Source: Ruminococcus sp.
Lineage (GTDB): Bacteria > Bacillota > Clostridia > Oscillospirales > Ruminococcaceae
DNA length: 64,000 nucleotides
Direction of reading: 5' to 3'
Assembly: GCA_023667165.1 (NCBI GenBank)
Contig: JAMPAO010000005.1
Location: forward strand, 1 to 64,000
Program-made: the position numbers and the translations under genes
Shown: positions 1-7,895 of the stretch, piece after piece
Layout of the letters: each line of letters starts with the position of its first letter
Numbering within the stretch: the first letter of the stretch is position 1
Notes under the pieces: model-generated
What the model was told of the DNA's origin: nothing
The model's input: only the letters and a program-made list of their open reading frames with translations
Databases searched by the model: none

Positions 1-2
1 CA

Positions 3-1508
3 ATAAAGGTTTCAATAGGTCAGTTTTACGGAATTGAGATTAACGATTTTGCGGTTACGGTTGCAAAAACGGCATTATGGATAGCGGAAAGTCAAATGCT
101 TCACGAAACAGAGGAAATAATGAACGTTAAGTTAGATTTTCTGCCGCTTAAAAGCTATGCGAATATTGCGGAGGGCAACGCTTTGCGGGTGAACTGGGAA
201 GATGTTGTGTCCAAAAATCAGCTTAATTATATTATGGGAAATCCGCCATTTGTAGGTGCAACAATGATGACGGCTGAACAGAAAAAAGAGGCAGTTAATA
301 TTTTTGGTAAAATAAAATTATCGAACAGCATAGACTATGTTGGCGCGTGGTATTTTAAAACTTGTGAAATAATGTTAGGAACAGATATTAAGGCAGCTCT
401 TGTATCCACAAATAGTATAACGCAAGGTGAACAAGTTGCGCCCTTATGGCAAACATTGTTTCAAAAATACAATTTGCATATTAATTTTGCTTATAAAACC
501 TTTCGCTGGGACAGCGAGGCAAGTTTAAAAGCACACGTCCATTGTGTTATTATAGGTTTCAGTATTATTGAGGATAAGAAAAACAAAGTTATTTATGAAA
601 ATGACAAATTAAAAACCGCAAAAAATATAAATGCGTACTTAATGGACGCTCCAAACATTTTTATACCAAGCAGGAGTAAACCATTATGTAATGTTAGTCC
701 AATGATTTTGGGCAATAAACCGGCAGACGGAGGAAATTTTATCATATCAGAGGAGGAAAAAAACCAGATACTAAAAAGAGAACCTCAATTAGAAAAATTT
801 ATACGTCCTTATATCGGAGCAGTGGAATTTATAAATAGAAAGACAAGATTTTGTTTTTGGCTTACCGATGTTACCCCCGCTGAAATAAGTAAAAGCAAGG
901 AATTACATAAAAGACTTGAAAATGTAAGAGAAATGCGTTTGAATAGTACAGCTTTGCCTACAAGGGAGAAAGCTAACACACCTAACTTGTTTTTCTTTAT
1001 TTCACAACCCGAAACAGATTACATAATTGTCCCGAGTACATCATCTGAAAGAAGAAAATATATTCCAATGGGTTTTTTACACCCTAATGTTATAGCAAGC
1101 AATTCAGTATCAATTATACCCAATGGAACGCTATATCAGTTTGGTATTCTTACATCTAACGTACATATGGCTTGGACGAGAACCGTCGCGGGAAGATTAA
1201 AAAGTGATTACAGATACACGGGGAGTATTGTCTACAACAATTTTCCGTGGTGTACGCCAACGGACGAGCAAAAAGCCAAAATTGAGCAGACCGCGCAGGC
1301 GATACTTGACGCAAGGGAAAAATATCCAGAATGTTCCCTCGCGGATTTGTATGACGAGCTTACTATGCCGAAGGAGCTTAGAAAGGCTCACCAGAACAAC
1401 GACAGGGCGGTTATGCAGGCTTACGGGTTTGATGTGAAAGCTATGACGGAGAGCGAGTGTGTGGGGGAGCTTATGAAGATGTATAGGAAAATGACGGGAG
1501 GGAAATAA
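3..1508 (+). CDS. MmeI/YeeA-type class I DNA methyltransferase, C-terminal part (5' end outside window)
   Basis: The open frame is already running at the window edge (codon phase starts at base 3), so only about 501 C-terminal residues are visible. Just before the first ATG (base 96) the frame reads QFYGIEINDFAV, then ALWIAESQM, typical of the large MmeI/YeeA class of DNA methyltransferases. The catalytic N6-adenine motif IV NPPF lies near base 240. A target-recognition-like region follows, with SSERRKYIPMGFL and LTSNVHMAW, then GRLKSDYRYTGSIVYNNFPW, a block conserved in this family. Known members methylate adenine and many are fused to a nuclease at their N-terminus, which here would lie outside the window. 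The gene is clearly more AT-rich than its neighbours, suggesting transfer. Confident for family, unsure whether it is a full restriction-modification enzyme. Confidence 0.88.
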   Translation: MKVSIGQFYGIEINDFAVTVAKTALWIAESQMLHETEEIMNVKLDFLPLKSYANIAEGNALRVNWEDVVSKNQLNYIMGNPPFVGATMMTAEQKKEAVNIFGKIKLSNSIDYVGAWYFKTCEIMLGTDIKAALVSTNSITQGEQVAPLWQTLFQKYNLHINFAYKTFRWDSEASLKAHVHCVIIGFSIIEDKKNKVIYENDKLKTAKNINAYLMDAPNIFIPSRSKPLCNVSPMILGNKPADGGNFIISEEEKNQILKREPQLEKFIRPYIGAVEFINRKTRFCFWLTDVTPAEISKSKELHKRLENVREMRLNSTALPTREKANTPNLFFFISQPETDYIIVPSTSSERRKYIPMGFLHPNVIASNSVSIIPNGTLYQFGILTSNVHMAWTRTVAGRLKSDYRYTGSIVYNNFPWCTPTDEQKAKIEQTAQAILDAREKYPECSLADLYDELTMPKELRKAHQNNDRAVMQAYGFDVKAMTESECVGELMKMYRKMTGGK

Positions 1509-1542
1509 CGCCAAAAAGAAGCCTTGAAAACGGCTATATATC

Positions 1543-1571
1543 GCAGTTTGCGTGTATCTGCAGCAAACTGC
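1543..1571 (+). terminator. hairpin after the methyltransferase gene
   Basis: GCAGTTTGC (1543-1551) pairs perfectly with GCAAACTGC (1563-1571) across an 11-base loop. It is not followed directly by a T-run, so it may be only an mRNA 3' stem rather than an intrinsic terminator. Confidence 0.35.
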
Positions 1572-1861
1572 CGAAAGCAGGTTTTAAAATTTAAGTCTAT
1601 TTTGCGCTCTTCGGGCGTTTCTTTGCTTCCTCGGCTTTTTTTCACATCTGCTGCATATATTTTAGCGCCGTATTGTTTGGGATTTGTTTGAGTATTGTTT
1701 GAGAAATGTTAAATGTTAAGACGGTATTTGCGGGGTATCGCTTTAAATCGGAACGGTGCGTACGTTTGGATCCGTATTTGCGAAAGGGCTCAAGAAGCTT
1801 CAGATCGGCGGTCTTTGCGGCGGCATGGCAAAAAAGCGGTATAAAAAATTGAAATTACGCA

Positions 1862-1890
1862 TTGCATATTTGCAAACAATATGATATAAT
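1862..1890 (+). promoter_or_regulatory. sigma-A promoter of the GNAT/Hsp70-like operon
   Basis: -35 TTGCAT (1862-1867), a 17-base spacer and a perfect -10 TATAAT (1885-1890) preceded by TGA, an extended -10. The expected start near 1897 would give a leader of about 140 bases that begins with a GCGGCA/TGCCGC hairpin. Confidence 0.75.
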
Positions 1891-1896
1891 AAGTAT

Positions 1897-1944
1897 GCGG
1901 CATTCTGCCGCGGCGGGGCGGTGAGAACCGTTTGCAAGCGGTTC
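1897..1944 (+). other. inverted repeats in the 5' leader
   Basis: Directly downstream of the promoter, GCGGCA (1897-1902) pairs with TGCCGC (1906-1911), and GAACCG (1925-1930) pairs with CGGTTC (1939-1944) around a TTGCAA core. These could be RNA stems or protein-binding dyads. No known riboswitch class was recognised. Confidence 0.4.
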
Positions 1945-2038
1945 GGCACGGGCTCGGGAAAACGTTTTTCCGCAGAGAACGTGCAGTGAGATCATATTCG
2001 GCGCCGCAGGACAATAACGGTTTCAAGGAGCATTCGTG

Positions 2039-2566
2039 ATGATATACTTAAACGACGGGCATATTATTATCAGAGATCTCGAGGAACGGGATATTGACGG
2101 AATAGTAAAAGCGGAGCTTGAGCAGGGCTGGAGCAGCGACCCCGCAAAGTTCATCATGCGGCTCGAACACAAAAAAGAGGGGAAAGCCATACCCCTTGCC
2201 GCAGAGTATGAGGGCAGTATCGCCGGCTATGTCAGCGTATATCCCGCCTGTGAATGGGGCGCATTCGGCGGAAAGGGACTTCCCGAAATAGTGGATCTTG
2301 CCGTAACGGAGGGATACCGCCGCAAAGGGATCGGAGGCAGGCTTCTTGACGCTGCGGAAATGATATCGGCTCGGTACGCCGATACGGTCTATCTGGGCGT
2401 GGGACTTCACAGCGGCTACGGCAGCGCCCAGAGGCTGTACGTGAAACGGGGATATATCCCCGACGGGTCGGGGGTATGGTATCTCGACCGCGTGTGCGGA
2501 CAGTACGAAAACTGCCGCAACGACGACGATCTGGTGCTTTATATGTCGAAAAGACTGAGGAGTTGA
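2039..2566 (+). CDS. GNAT-family N-acetyltransferase
   Basis: A 175-residue single-domain GNAT acetyltransferase; substrate unknown. The acetyl-CoA binding motif A is visible as VTEGYRRKGIGGRLLDAA (about residues 87-104), after the central strand EIVDLAV. The C-terminal region YVKRGYIPDGSGVWYL is the usual GNAT motif B area. The frame could open at GTG 2036, but ATG 2039 has the better spacing (8 bases) from AAGGAG at 2025-2030, so ATG is preferred. It is the first gene of a plus-strand group, followed after 6 bases by a DUF4250 gene. Family assignment is secure; the role (protein or small-molecule acetylation) cannot be told from sequence. Confidence 0.9.
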   Translation: MIYLNDGHIIIRDLEERDIDGIVKAELEQGWSSDPAKFIMRLEHKKEGKAIPLAAEYEGSIAGYVSVYPACEWGAFGGKGLPEIVDLAVTEGYRRKGIGGRLLDAAEMISARYADTVYLGVGLHSGYGSAQRLYVKRGYIPDGSGVWYLDRVCGQYENCRNDDDLVLYMSKRLRS

Positions 2567-2572
2567 ATATAT

Positions 2573-2752
2573 ATGCTTCCAAACGACCCTGTAATGCTTA
2601 TGAGCGTTATAAACACAAAGCTGCGGGACTTTTATCCCGACATCGAGGCTCTTTGCGGGGATATGGATATTTCCGCGGCGGAGCTGACGGAAAAGCTGGA
2701 GGCGGCAGGCTTCGTCTACGACCGGGAACAAAACCGCTTCAAGGCGCGCTGA
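2573..2752 (+). CDS. DUF4250 family small protein
   Basis: A 59-residue protein beginning MLPNDPVMLMSVINTKLRDF and ending YDREQNRFKAR, which matches my recollection of DUF4250, a small family common in Clostridia and other Firmicutes with no known function. A ribosome site GAGGAG (2557-2562) lies 10 bases before the ATG and overlaps the end of the GNAT gene, so the two are probably co-translated. It is mostly helical by composition, with no membrane segment. Confidence in coding is high because of the family match and the well-placed ribosome site. Confidence 0.82.
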   Translation: MLPNDPVMLMSVINTKLRDFYPDIEALCGDMDISAAELTEKLEAAGFVYDREQNRFKAR

Positions 2753-2798
2753 CCGCACAGTCCTTTATTCTTTTATATATGATAGGAATGATTTTCAG

Positions 2799-3512
2799 AT
2801 GAACCCCGAAAAAATGTACGATATATTTACGGAGGCTCTTTGCGACGATACCGTAAAAGCCGAGCTTATCCGAAAAATAACCGAAAAGGCGGGGCGCGAC
2901 CGTATAGAGGGTCAGACGGAACTGTTCCCGCAGAACGACGCGTCCGCTCTGACGGCGGAAAACGCGGAGCTGTCAAGGCAGATAGCTTTGCTGGAGCTGG
3001 AGCTGGGCAGGCTTTCCGGAGAAAACAAGGATCTGACCCAAAAGGTGCGGCAGGGCAGAGATTCCCTTAACTTTTACACCGTCAGCTACGGCGCGCAGAT
3101 AGCGTTGTATGAAAAATACAAGACCCTTTCTCAGCCTGTGATGAAGATCATGAAGCAGATATTCAAAAACGACAGCTTAAACGGCATATTCCTGTGCGGC
3201 GTTCAGATCGATAATCTGAAAAGCCTGCGGGATTACACCGAGCAGCTCATAAAAAACGGTCCGGAGGGCAGAGAAAAGGATATAGCCGTTCTGAACGAGC
3301 TGTATGTATATCTTCTTTCCTGCTATAACTCAACCTATTCCAAGCCCGTATACAGGCTCACGGACGCAAGGGCGGGGGACAGCTTCAGCGAAGAGCTGCA
3401 TTACAATACGGGTACCGCCAGAAGCGGAAGCGTTTCCCGCGTGCTTATGCAGGGCTGCGCCGCGGCGGGCAGCGGAAGGATCATCAGAAAAGCGATAGTC
3501 GAGCTTTTTTGA
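2799..3512 (+). CDS. hypothetical coiled-coil protein next to Hsp70-like ATPase
   Basis: 237 residues, no signal peptide or membrane segment. Residues about 50-90 (AENAELSRQIALLELELGRL and on) form a clear heptad-type coiled coil. A helical region with conserved-looking hydrophobic positions follows, then a Gly/Ser/Arg-rich tail. I do not recognise a named family. It sits 46 bases after the DUF4250 gene and 71 bases before the Hsp70-like ATPase, on the same strand and probably in the same transcript. A co-chaperone or nucleotide-exchange role for the neighbouring ATPase is possible, but this is inference from position and coiled-coil content only. Confidence 0.75.
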   Translation: MNPEKMYDIFTEALCDDTVKAELIRKITEKAGRDRIEGQTELFPQNDASALTAENAELSRQIALLELELGRLSGENKDLTQKVRQGRDSLNFYTVSYGAQIALYEKYKTLSQPVMKIMKQIFKNDSLNGIFLCGVQIDNLKSLRDYTEQLIKNGPEGREKDIAVLNELYVYLLSCYNSTYSKPVYRLTDARAGDSFSEELHYNTGTARSGSVSRVLMQGCAAAGSGRIIRKAIVELF

Positions 3513-3583
3513 GAAGTCTGTCACTATACGAAATATTACTCTTGAATAACATAAACAATACAAAAAGAAAGGCGTGTTAGACG

Positions 3584-6448
3584 GTGGATACAAAAAGGAT
3601 CAACCTGATACCAACGGAAAAGGAGTACATCACCAATTCGGTCATAAACAGGATACCTCAAACGGCGGCTTTACAGATAAAGCAGTTCGAACCGCTTATA
3701 AGAAAAATACTGGAGCTTATGAAAAGCACATGGGTGAAAATGGGCAATAAGCAGGTGTGGTTCAACACCGCCGTAAGCGGGATATTTCCCGATCTCGACA
3801 GCTTCGAGCCGTCGAAGCAGAATGTTTTTTTCTCTTTTGTGGAGGGCAAGTTCAACCGCAGCTTCGAGGGCTTCGAGGGAACGCTTATGTCTTTGCCCGA
3901 GCTTAGGGCGTCGGAAGTCTGCAAGCTTGAAAAATTCCGGAAAAGCTTTTTCGCTTACAAGGAAGGCGGCACGGTAAAGGCCGTGGATATGACGGGCAAC
4001 GTTACCTACAGCTTCAATACCGCCAATCACCATGAGGCGGTGTGCATACCCTCTCTGCGCTTTACAAGGAAAAACGGTCTGCCCTTGGGAGGAGAGGAGG
4101 CAATACTTATTTTTGCGGACAATGAGCTTATCCCCGAAGCTCTGAGCGAGAGCGACAAAAACAGCTTTTCCGATCTCATCGCCCTGCGTAAGGCCGACGG
4201 CAATTATATAAGCCTTTCCTCCGAGGGACGGATCGTTTTTGACGCGGCTAAAATATCGGGGGACATTACGTCGGGAAAATGGGGCGGAAGCATAAACGGC
4301 TATGATTTTTCCATGGACAGGCTTATGGAGGTCACGCGCATAAAGGCGGACATGGACTTTACCGACGCTTTGAAAATGAGCCTGCTGGGCTGCGAAAAGC
4401 GCAGGGCGGACATCGATCCCTACGACTCGAAGCTCCTGAGCGATCCCAACAGGGGGCACTGGGATCTGTGGAGCAGCGGAAACGCCGAGCCGCCTTACGC
4501 TATCGAGATAGCCGAGCCTCTCATTGCCAGAAACCCCGTTAAGGATATCAACCGCGACGGCGTTATAGCCATAGATTTCGGCACGAAAAGCACCGTGGTG
4601 GTTTTCCAGAAGTCAAGCGAGCATACGCTGCCCATGGCTATCGGCACGGGAAAGCTGTCCGACGCGGACAAGGCGGAGCATTACGAAAATCCCACGGTAA
4701 TGGAATTTACCGATATGAACAGTTTCCTCTCCAGGTACCGCGCAAGAGGCGGCAGACCGGAAACGCTGTGGGAAACTCTGCCTATCTCTCACACAGCCTA
4801 TTCGGATATGAAAAACGCCGCCAGCAAGGATTATTATTCCTTTTTCTGCGACCTAAAGCAATGGGCGGGGGAGGGCAATTATCCTTTGCGCATATGCGAC
4901 AGGAACGGCGGCGAATACCTGCTGCCGCCCTATATGAGCGACGATCCCGCAGAGTTCGACCCTATAGAGATATACGCGTATTATATCGGACTGTACATCA
5001 ACAATATGCGCAGCGGTATATATCTCGACTATTATCTGTCGTTCCCCGTGACCTTTGAAAAGACCGTCAGGGAAAGGATAGCGTCCAGCTTTGAGCGGGG
5101 ACTTCTCAAATCTCTTCCCTATTCCGTCCTTGCAAGCCAGGATATTCTGGCTGATTTCCGCGTGGACGGCTCGGTAAGCGAGCCGGAGGCATACGCGGTG
5201 TGCGCTATGGAGCAGTACGGGGTATATCCCGAGGACAGCGCCGAATTTCATTACGGCATATTCGATTTCGGCGGCGGTACTACGGACTTTGATTTCGGCG
5301 TGTGCCAGGTATCCAAAAAAAGGAAGTTCGATTATACCATAACTAATTACGGCGCGGGGGGCGACAGATACTTAGGAGGAGAAAATCTCCTTGCAAAGAT
5401 GGCGGTGACGGTTTTCAGAGGAAATTACGCAAAGATCGCGGAAAACAACATCACCTTTACTCTGCCTGCGGGGTGCAGCGAATTTGCGGGTGCGACGGCG
5501 GTAGTTGCCCGTTCAAGAGAGGCGGAGGCCAATATGCGCCATATGATGGAGCGTCTGCGCCCCCTGTGGGAGGATACGGAGGAAAACAGGGACGAGCTGG
5601 AGCGCGGCATAATATGCGTGGATCTGTTTGACAAAAACGGCGAGCTGATACCGAGGTTCGAGCTTGAGGTATCCGAGGACGAGCTGATCCGGATAATCAG
5701 GGACAGCATTTCTTCGGGCATTGACAATTTCTTTGCGTCCATGAGCCTTGCCTATTCCTCGGCGGGAGCGTCCGTTCCCGACAGGATAAACATAATGCTG
5801 GCGGGCAATTCGTGCAGAAGCAGGCTCGTTCCGGAGCTGTTCCGCGAAAAATTCGAGCAGGGCAAGGAAAAGCTGAAAAAAGCGTTAAACAGCGACAGCG
5901 ACATTGAATTTGTCCTCTATCCTCCTTTGGGAACGGAAGAGGCGTACGAGATCATGGAAAAGCGGGGAACGGATCCTCACAGGGGAAGCCTTGAGCACCC
6001 CACGGGAAAAACGGGAGTTGCGTTCGGACTTATCAAGTGCAGAAAGGGCGGCGTTATCGAGCGCAAGGCAATGAGCGCAAAGGAGGACGAGATACCTTTC
6101 AAGTATTTTATCGGCAGCAACAAGAGGGGCTGCTTTACGGTGCTTGACGGCGACGGCGCGCCCATGACGGTATCGGGAAAACCCGACTACAACATCTGGT
6201 ACAACTTCACCGACGCCGACGAGGATACTTTCGAGGTATATTATACTCCCCTGCCGGAGGCGGTATCGAATAAGATCCCCATAAGCGGCGTTATGAAGAA
6301 AAAATGCCGTCTTAACATTGTTTATGAAAAAGCAAGCGTTTATATACGCGCCACGGGTCCCAAGACACTGCAATATGTGGCGGCAACGGAAAACGGCATA
6401 AATTTCGATACGTATCTGAGCAAGATCGTTACGGTGGATCTGGAATGA
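3584..6448 (+). CDS. large Hsp70/actin-fold ATPase (954 aa)
   Basis: The central part has the ASKHA/Hsp70 nucleotide-binding signature: phosphate-1 loop VIAIDFGTKSTVVVFQ near residue 326, phosphate-2 loop FDFGGGTTDFDFG near residue 560, and the adenosine motif INIMLAGNSCRSRL near residue 735. Unlike DnaK (about 640 residues), it has some 320 extra N-terminal residues of unknown fold and a C-terminal 150-200 residues that do not resemble the Hsp70 substrate-binding domain. It starts at GTG 3584, 11 bases after AGAAAGG. No signal peptide, so likely cytoplasmic. Such enlarged Hsp70-like proteins are known in Clostridia but mostly uncharacterised. The coiled-coil protein upstream is a candidate partner. 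ATPase fold certain; function unknown. Confidence 0.85.
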   Translation: MDTKRINLIPTEKEYITNSVINRIPQTAALQIKQFEPLIRKILELMKSTWVKMGNKQVWFNTAVSGIFPDLDSFEPSKQNVFFSFVEGKFNRSFEGFEGTLMSLPELRASEVCKLEKFRKSFFAYKEGGTVKAVDMTGNVTYSFNTANHHEAVCIPSLRFTRKNGLPLGGEEAILIFADNELIPEALSESDKNSFSDLIALRKADGNYISLSSEGRIVFDAAKISGDITSGKWGGSINGYDFSMDRLMEVTRIKADMDFTDALKMSLLGCEKRRADIDPYDSKLLSDPNRGHWDLWSSGNAEPPYAIEIAEPLIARNPVKDINRDGVIAIDFGTKSTVVVFQKSSEHTLPMAIGTGKLSDADKAEHYENPTVMEFTDMNSFLSRYRARGGRPETLWETLPISHTAYSDMKNAASKDYYSFFCDLKQWAGEGNYPLRICDRNGGEYLLPPYMSDDPAEFDPIEIYAYYIGLYINNMRSGIYLDYYLSFPVTFEKTVRERIASSFERGLLKSLPYSVLASQDILADFRVDGSVSEPEAYAVCAMEQYGVYPEDSAEFHYGIFDFGGGTTDFDFGVCQVSKKRKFDYTITNYGAGGDRYLGGENLLAKMAVTVFRGNYAKIAENNITFTLPAGCSEFAGATAVVARSREAEANMRHMMERLRPLWEDTEENRDELERGIICVDLFDKNGELIPRFELEVSEDELIRIIRDSISSGIDNFFASMSLAYSSAGASVPDRINIMLAGNSCRSRLVPELFREKFEQGKEKLKKALNSDSDIEFVLYPPLGTEEAYEIMEKRGTDPHRGSLEHPTGKTGVAFGLIKCRKGGVIERKAMSAKEDEIPFKYFIGSNKRGCFTVLDGDGAPMTVSGKPDYNIWYNFTDADEDTFEVYYTPLPEAVSNKIPISGVMKKKCRLNIVYEKASVYIRATGPKTLQYVAATENGINFDTYLSKIVTVDLE

Positions 6449-6476
6449 GGGCGGGAAGCCGCATGGGAATATAACC

Positions 6477-6510
6477 GCAGAGGGTGTGCGCAGCACGCCC
6501 TCTGCTTGTT
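6477..6510 (+). terminator. intrinsic terminator of the Hsp70-like operon
   Basis: GCAGAGGGTGTGC (6477-6489) pairs with GCACGCCCTCTGC (6493-6505) with one G-T wobble and a 3-base loop, followed by a short T-rich tail TTGTT. Strong stem, modest tail. Confidence 0.65.
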
Positions 6511-6689
6511 GAAAACGGAGCTTTGAAAGGAGCAAGAGGCAAGAAGCGGTTCGACAGGTTTGATGCTTCGCAGTATATAAAAATACTTTTAACTTAATGC
6601 TCCGGCTTTTGCAAATAACATCTTAAATTTCCTAATTTAAAAAGTTTTATTTCAAAAAACTGATTTTTGCGGGATTTCCAAAATTTGTG

Positions 6690-6719
6690 TTGACAAGGCA
6701 GGGGGATTTGTGGTATAAT
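6690..6719 (+). promoter_or_regulatory. promoter opening the polysaccharide locus
   Basis: Consensus -35 TTGACA (6690-6695), an 18-base spacer and consensus -10 TATAAT (6714-6719) preceded by TGG (extended -10). It lies about 90 bases before the first glycosyltransferase gene. Confidence 0.8.
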
Positions 6720-6812
6720 AAAATATAATATGTTTTATACCGGTATGAAAGGTCGGAAAAAGTCTTTCGCTGCGGCTTAAAATGCTGACAATACCAAAAA
6801 ACGGGTGGAAAA

Positions 6813-7739
6813 ATGGTCGATATTCTGATGGCGGTTTACAATGGGGAAAGGTTTTTGAGGGAGCAGATAGAATCGGTCGTTTCTCAGAGCTATACGGAAT
6901 GGCGGCTGTTTATTTGCGACGACGGGTCGTCGGACGGGTCGGCGGATATTGCGGAGGAGTACGCGGAAAGATATCCCGGGAAGATATTTGCGGCTGTAAA
7001 CGGTGTGCCTGCGAGGTCTGCATGCGGTAATTTTATGGGAATGCTGAGAAAAAGTTCGGCGGAATATGTGATGTTCTGCGATCAGGATGATGTGTGGCAT
7101 GAGGATAAAATTGCGGTGACTTTGGATAAAATGCGCGAGATTGAGGAAGGAAACCCGAAGAAACCCGTGCTGATACACACCGATCTGGAGATAGTCGACA
7201 GGGAGCTTAATGTTACGGCGGGGTCGTTTATGAGATATCAAGGACTTAAAGCCCGGTACAAAAGCCTTAACCGGCTGCTTTGCCAGAATAATATCACGGG
7301 GTGCACGGTGATGGTGAACAGGGCGCTGGCGGATATTGTGAAAGACGCTCCTGCCGAATATATGCTCATGCATGACTGGTGGGCGGGCCTGGCGGCGGCG
7401 GCTTTCGGAGAAATAGGGTTCGTGGACCGCGCCACGGTCAAGTACCGGCAGCATGGAGGAAATCAGCTTGGGGCGGTGAATAACAGGAGTTTGGCGGGGA
7501 TTTTCAGGCTGATAAGCGACAAGAGGCGGTCTAAGCGGCGGCTTGAGGTCACTTATGAGCAGGGGAAAAGATTTTACGAATACTACGGAGAGCGGCTCGA
7601 AGCCGACGCGAGGCGCGTTCTTGAAATATATGCCGATATACCCTCTCACTGCAAGGCGATAAGGGCGGCAAGGCTTATAAGGTACGGCTTTTTGAAACAG
7701 AATTTTTTGGCGGCGGCGGGGGAGCTGGTGTTTTGCTGA
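6813..7739 (+). CDS. family 2 glycosyltransferase (rhamnosyltransferase type)
   Basis: A 308-residue cytoplasmic GT-A enzyme. The N-terminus MVDILMAVYNGERFLREQI, then CDDGSSDGS (about residues 34-42) and CDQDDVWHEDK (about 89-99) are the donor-binding and DXD regions. The later block MLMHDWWAGL with YRQHGGNQLG resembles bacterial rhamnosyltransferases such as RgpB-type enzymes. The dTDP-rhamnose genes 7 kb downstream fit a rhamnosyl donor. The ribosome site is weak (GGGTGG before the ATG), but the start matches the family N-terminus. It is the first gene after a strong promoter. Family certain; donor sugar inferred. Confidence 0.88.
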   Translation: MVDILMAVYNGERFLREQIESVVSQSYTEWRLFICDDGSSDGSADIAEEYAERYPGKIFAAVNGVPARSACGNFMGMLRKSSAEYVMFCDQDDVWHEDKIAVTLDKMREIEEGNPKKPVLIHTDLEIVDRELNVTAGSFMRYQGLKARYKSLNRLLCQNNITGCTVMVNRALADIVKDAPAEYMLMHDWWAGLAAAAFGEIGFVDRATVKYRQHGGNQLGAVNNRSLAGIFRLISDKRRSKRRLEVTYEQGKRFYEYYGERLEADARRVLEIYADIPSHCKAIRAARLIRYGFLKQNFLAAAGELVFC

Positions 7740-7754
7740 TAAAGCTGAATATTG

Positions 7755-7782
7755 GGGCGGAAAACGCCCGTATATTGTTTCT
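7755..7782 (+). terminator. weak terminator-like hairpin
   Basis: GGGCG (7755-7759) and CGCCC (7765-7769) enclose a 5-base loop, followed by a T-rich stretch GTATATTGTTTCTT. The stem is short. It could act as an attenuator between the first glycosyltransferase and the giant fusion gene. Confidence 0.35.
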
Positions 7783-7895
7783 TGACGCCAAAGAATATGA
7801 AATATAGGCAATATGTGCGCAAAGGCGTCAGCCGCTTTTTAGTGCAGTGCTGCCTATAGAGGATACGATCAGATAAGTAAGGAGAATGAAGATAA

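Larger units (their letters stand above)
1509..2038. other. gene-free stretch with promoter and structured leader
   Basis: No convincing coding frame is present. A 9-bp hairpin lies at 1543-1571 and a weak hairpin followed by TTTCTTT lies near 1605-1623; either could end the methyltransferase transcript. The right part holds an extended -10 promoter (1862-1890) and a leader rich in inverted repeats that runs to the next gene. Confidence 0.6.
6449..6812. other. gene-free stretch between the Hsp70-like operon and the polysaccharide locus
   Basis: Contains a terminator-like hairpin (6477-6505), an AT-rich segment with no usable reading frame, and the promoter (6690-6719) that probably opens the polysaccharide locus. 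No RNA gene recognised. Confidence 0.6.

Noticed and set aside
1790..2026. Minus-strand frame of 78 codons in the leader of the GNAT gene
   Set aside because: It covers the promoter and the inverted repeats, has no ribosome site and no family resemblance.
2048..2758. Minus-strand open frame of 236 codons opposite the GNAT and DUF4250 genes
   Set aside because: The plus-strand genes match known families and have ribosome sites; the opposite frame has no family resemblance and is a shadow of GC-rich codons.
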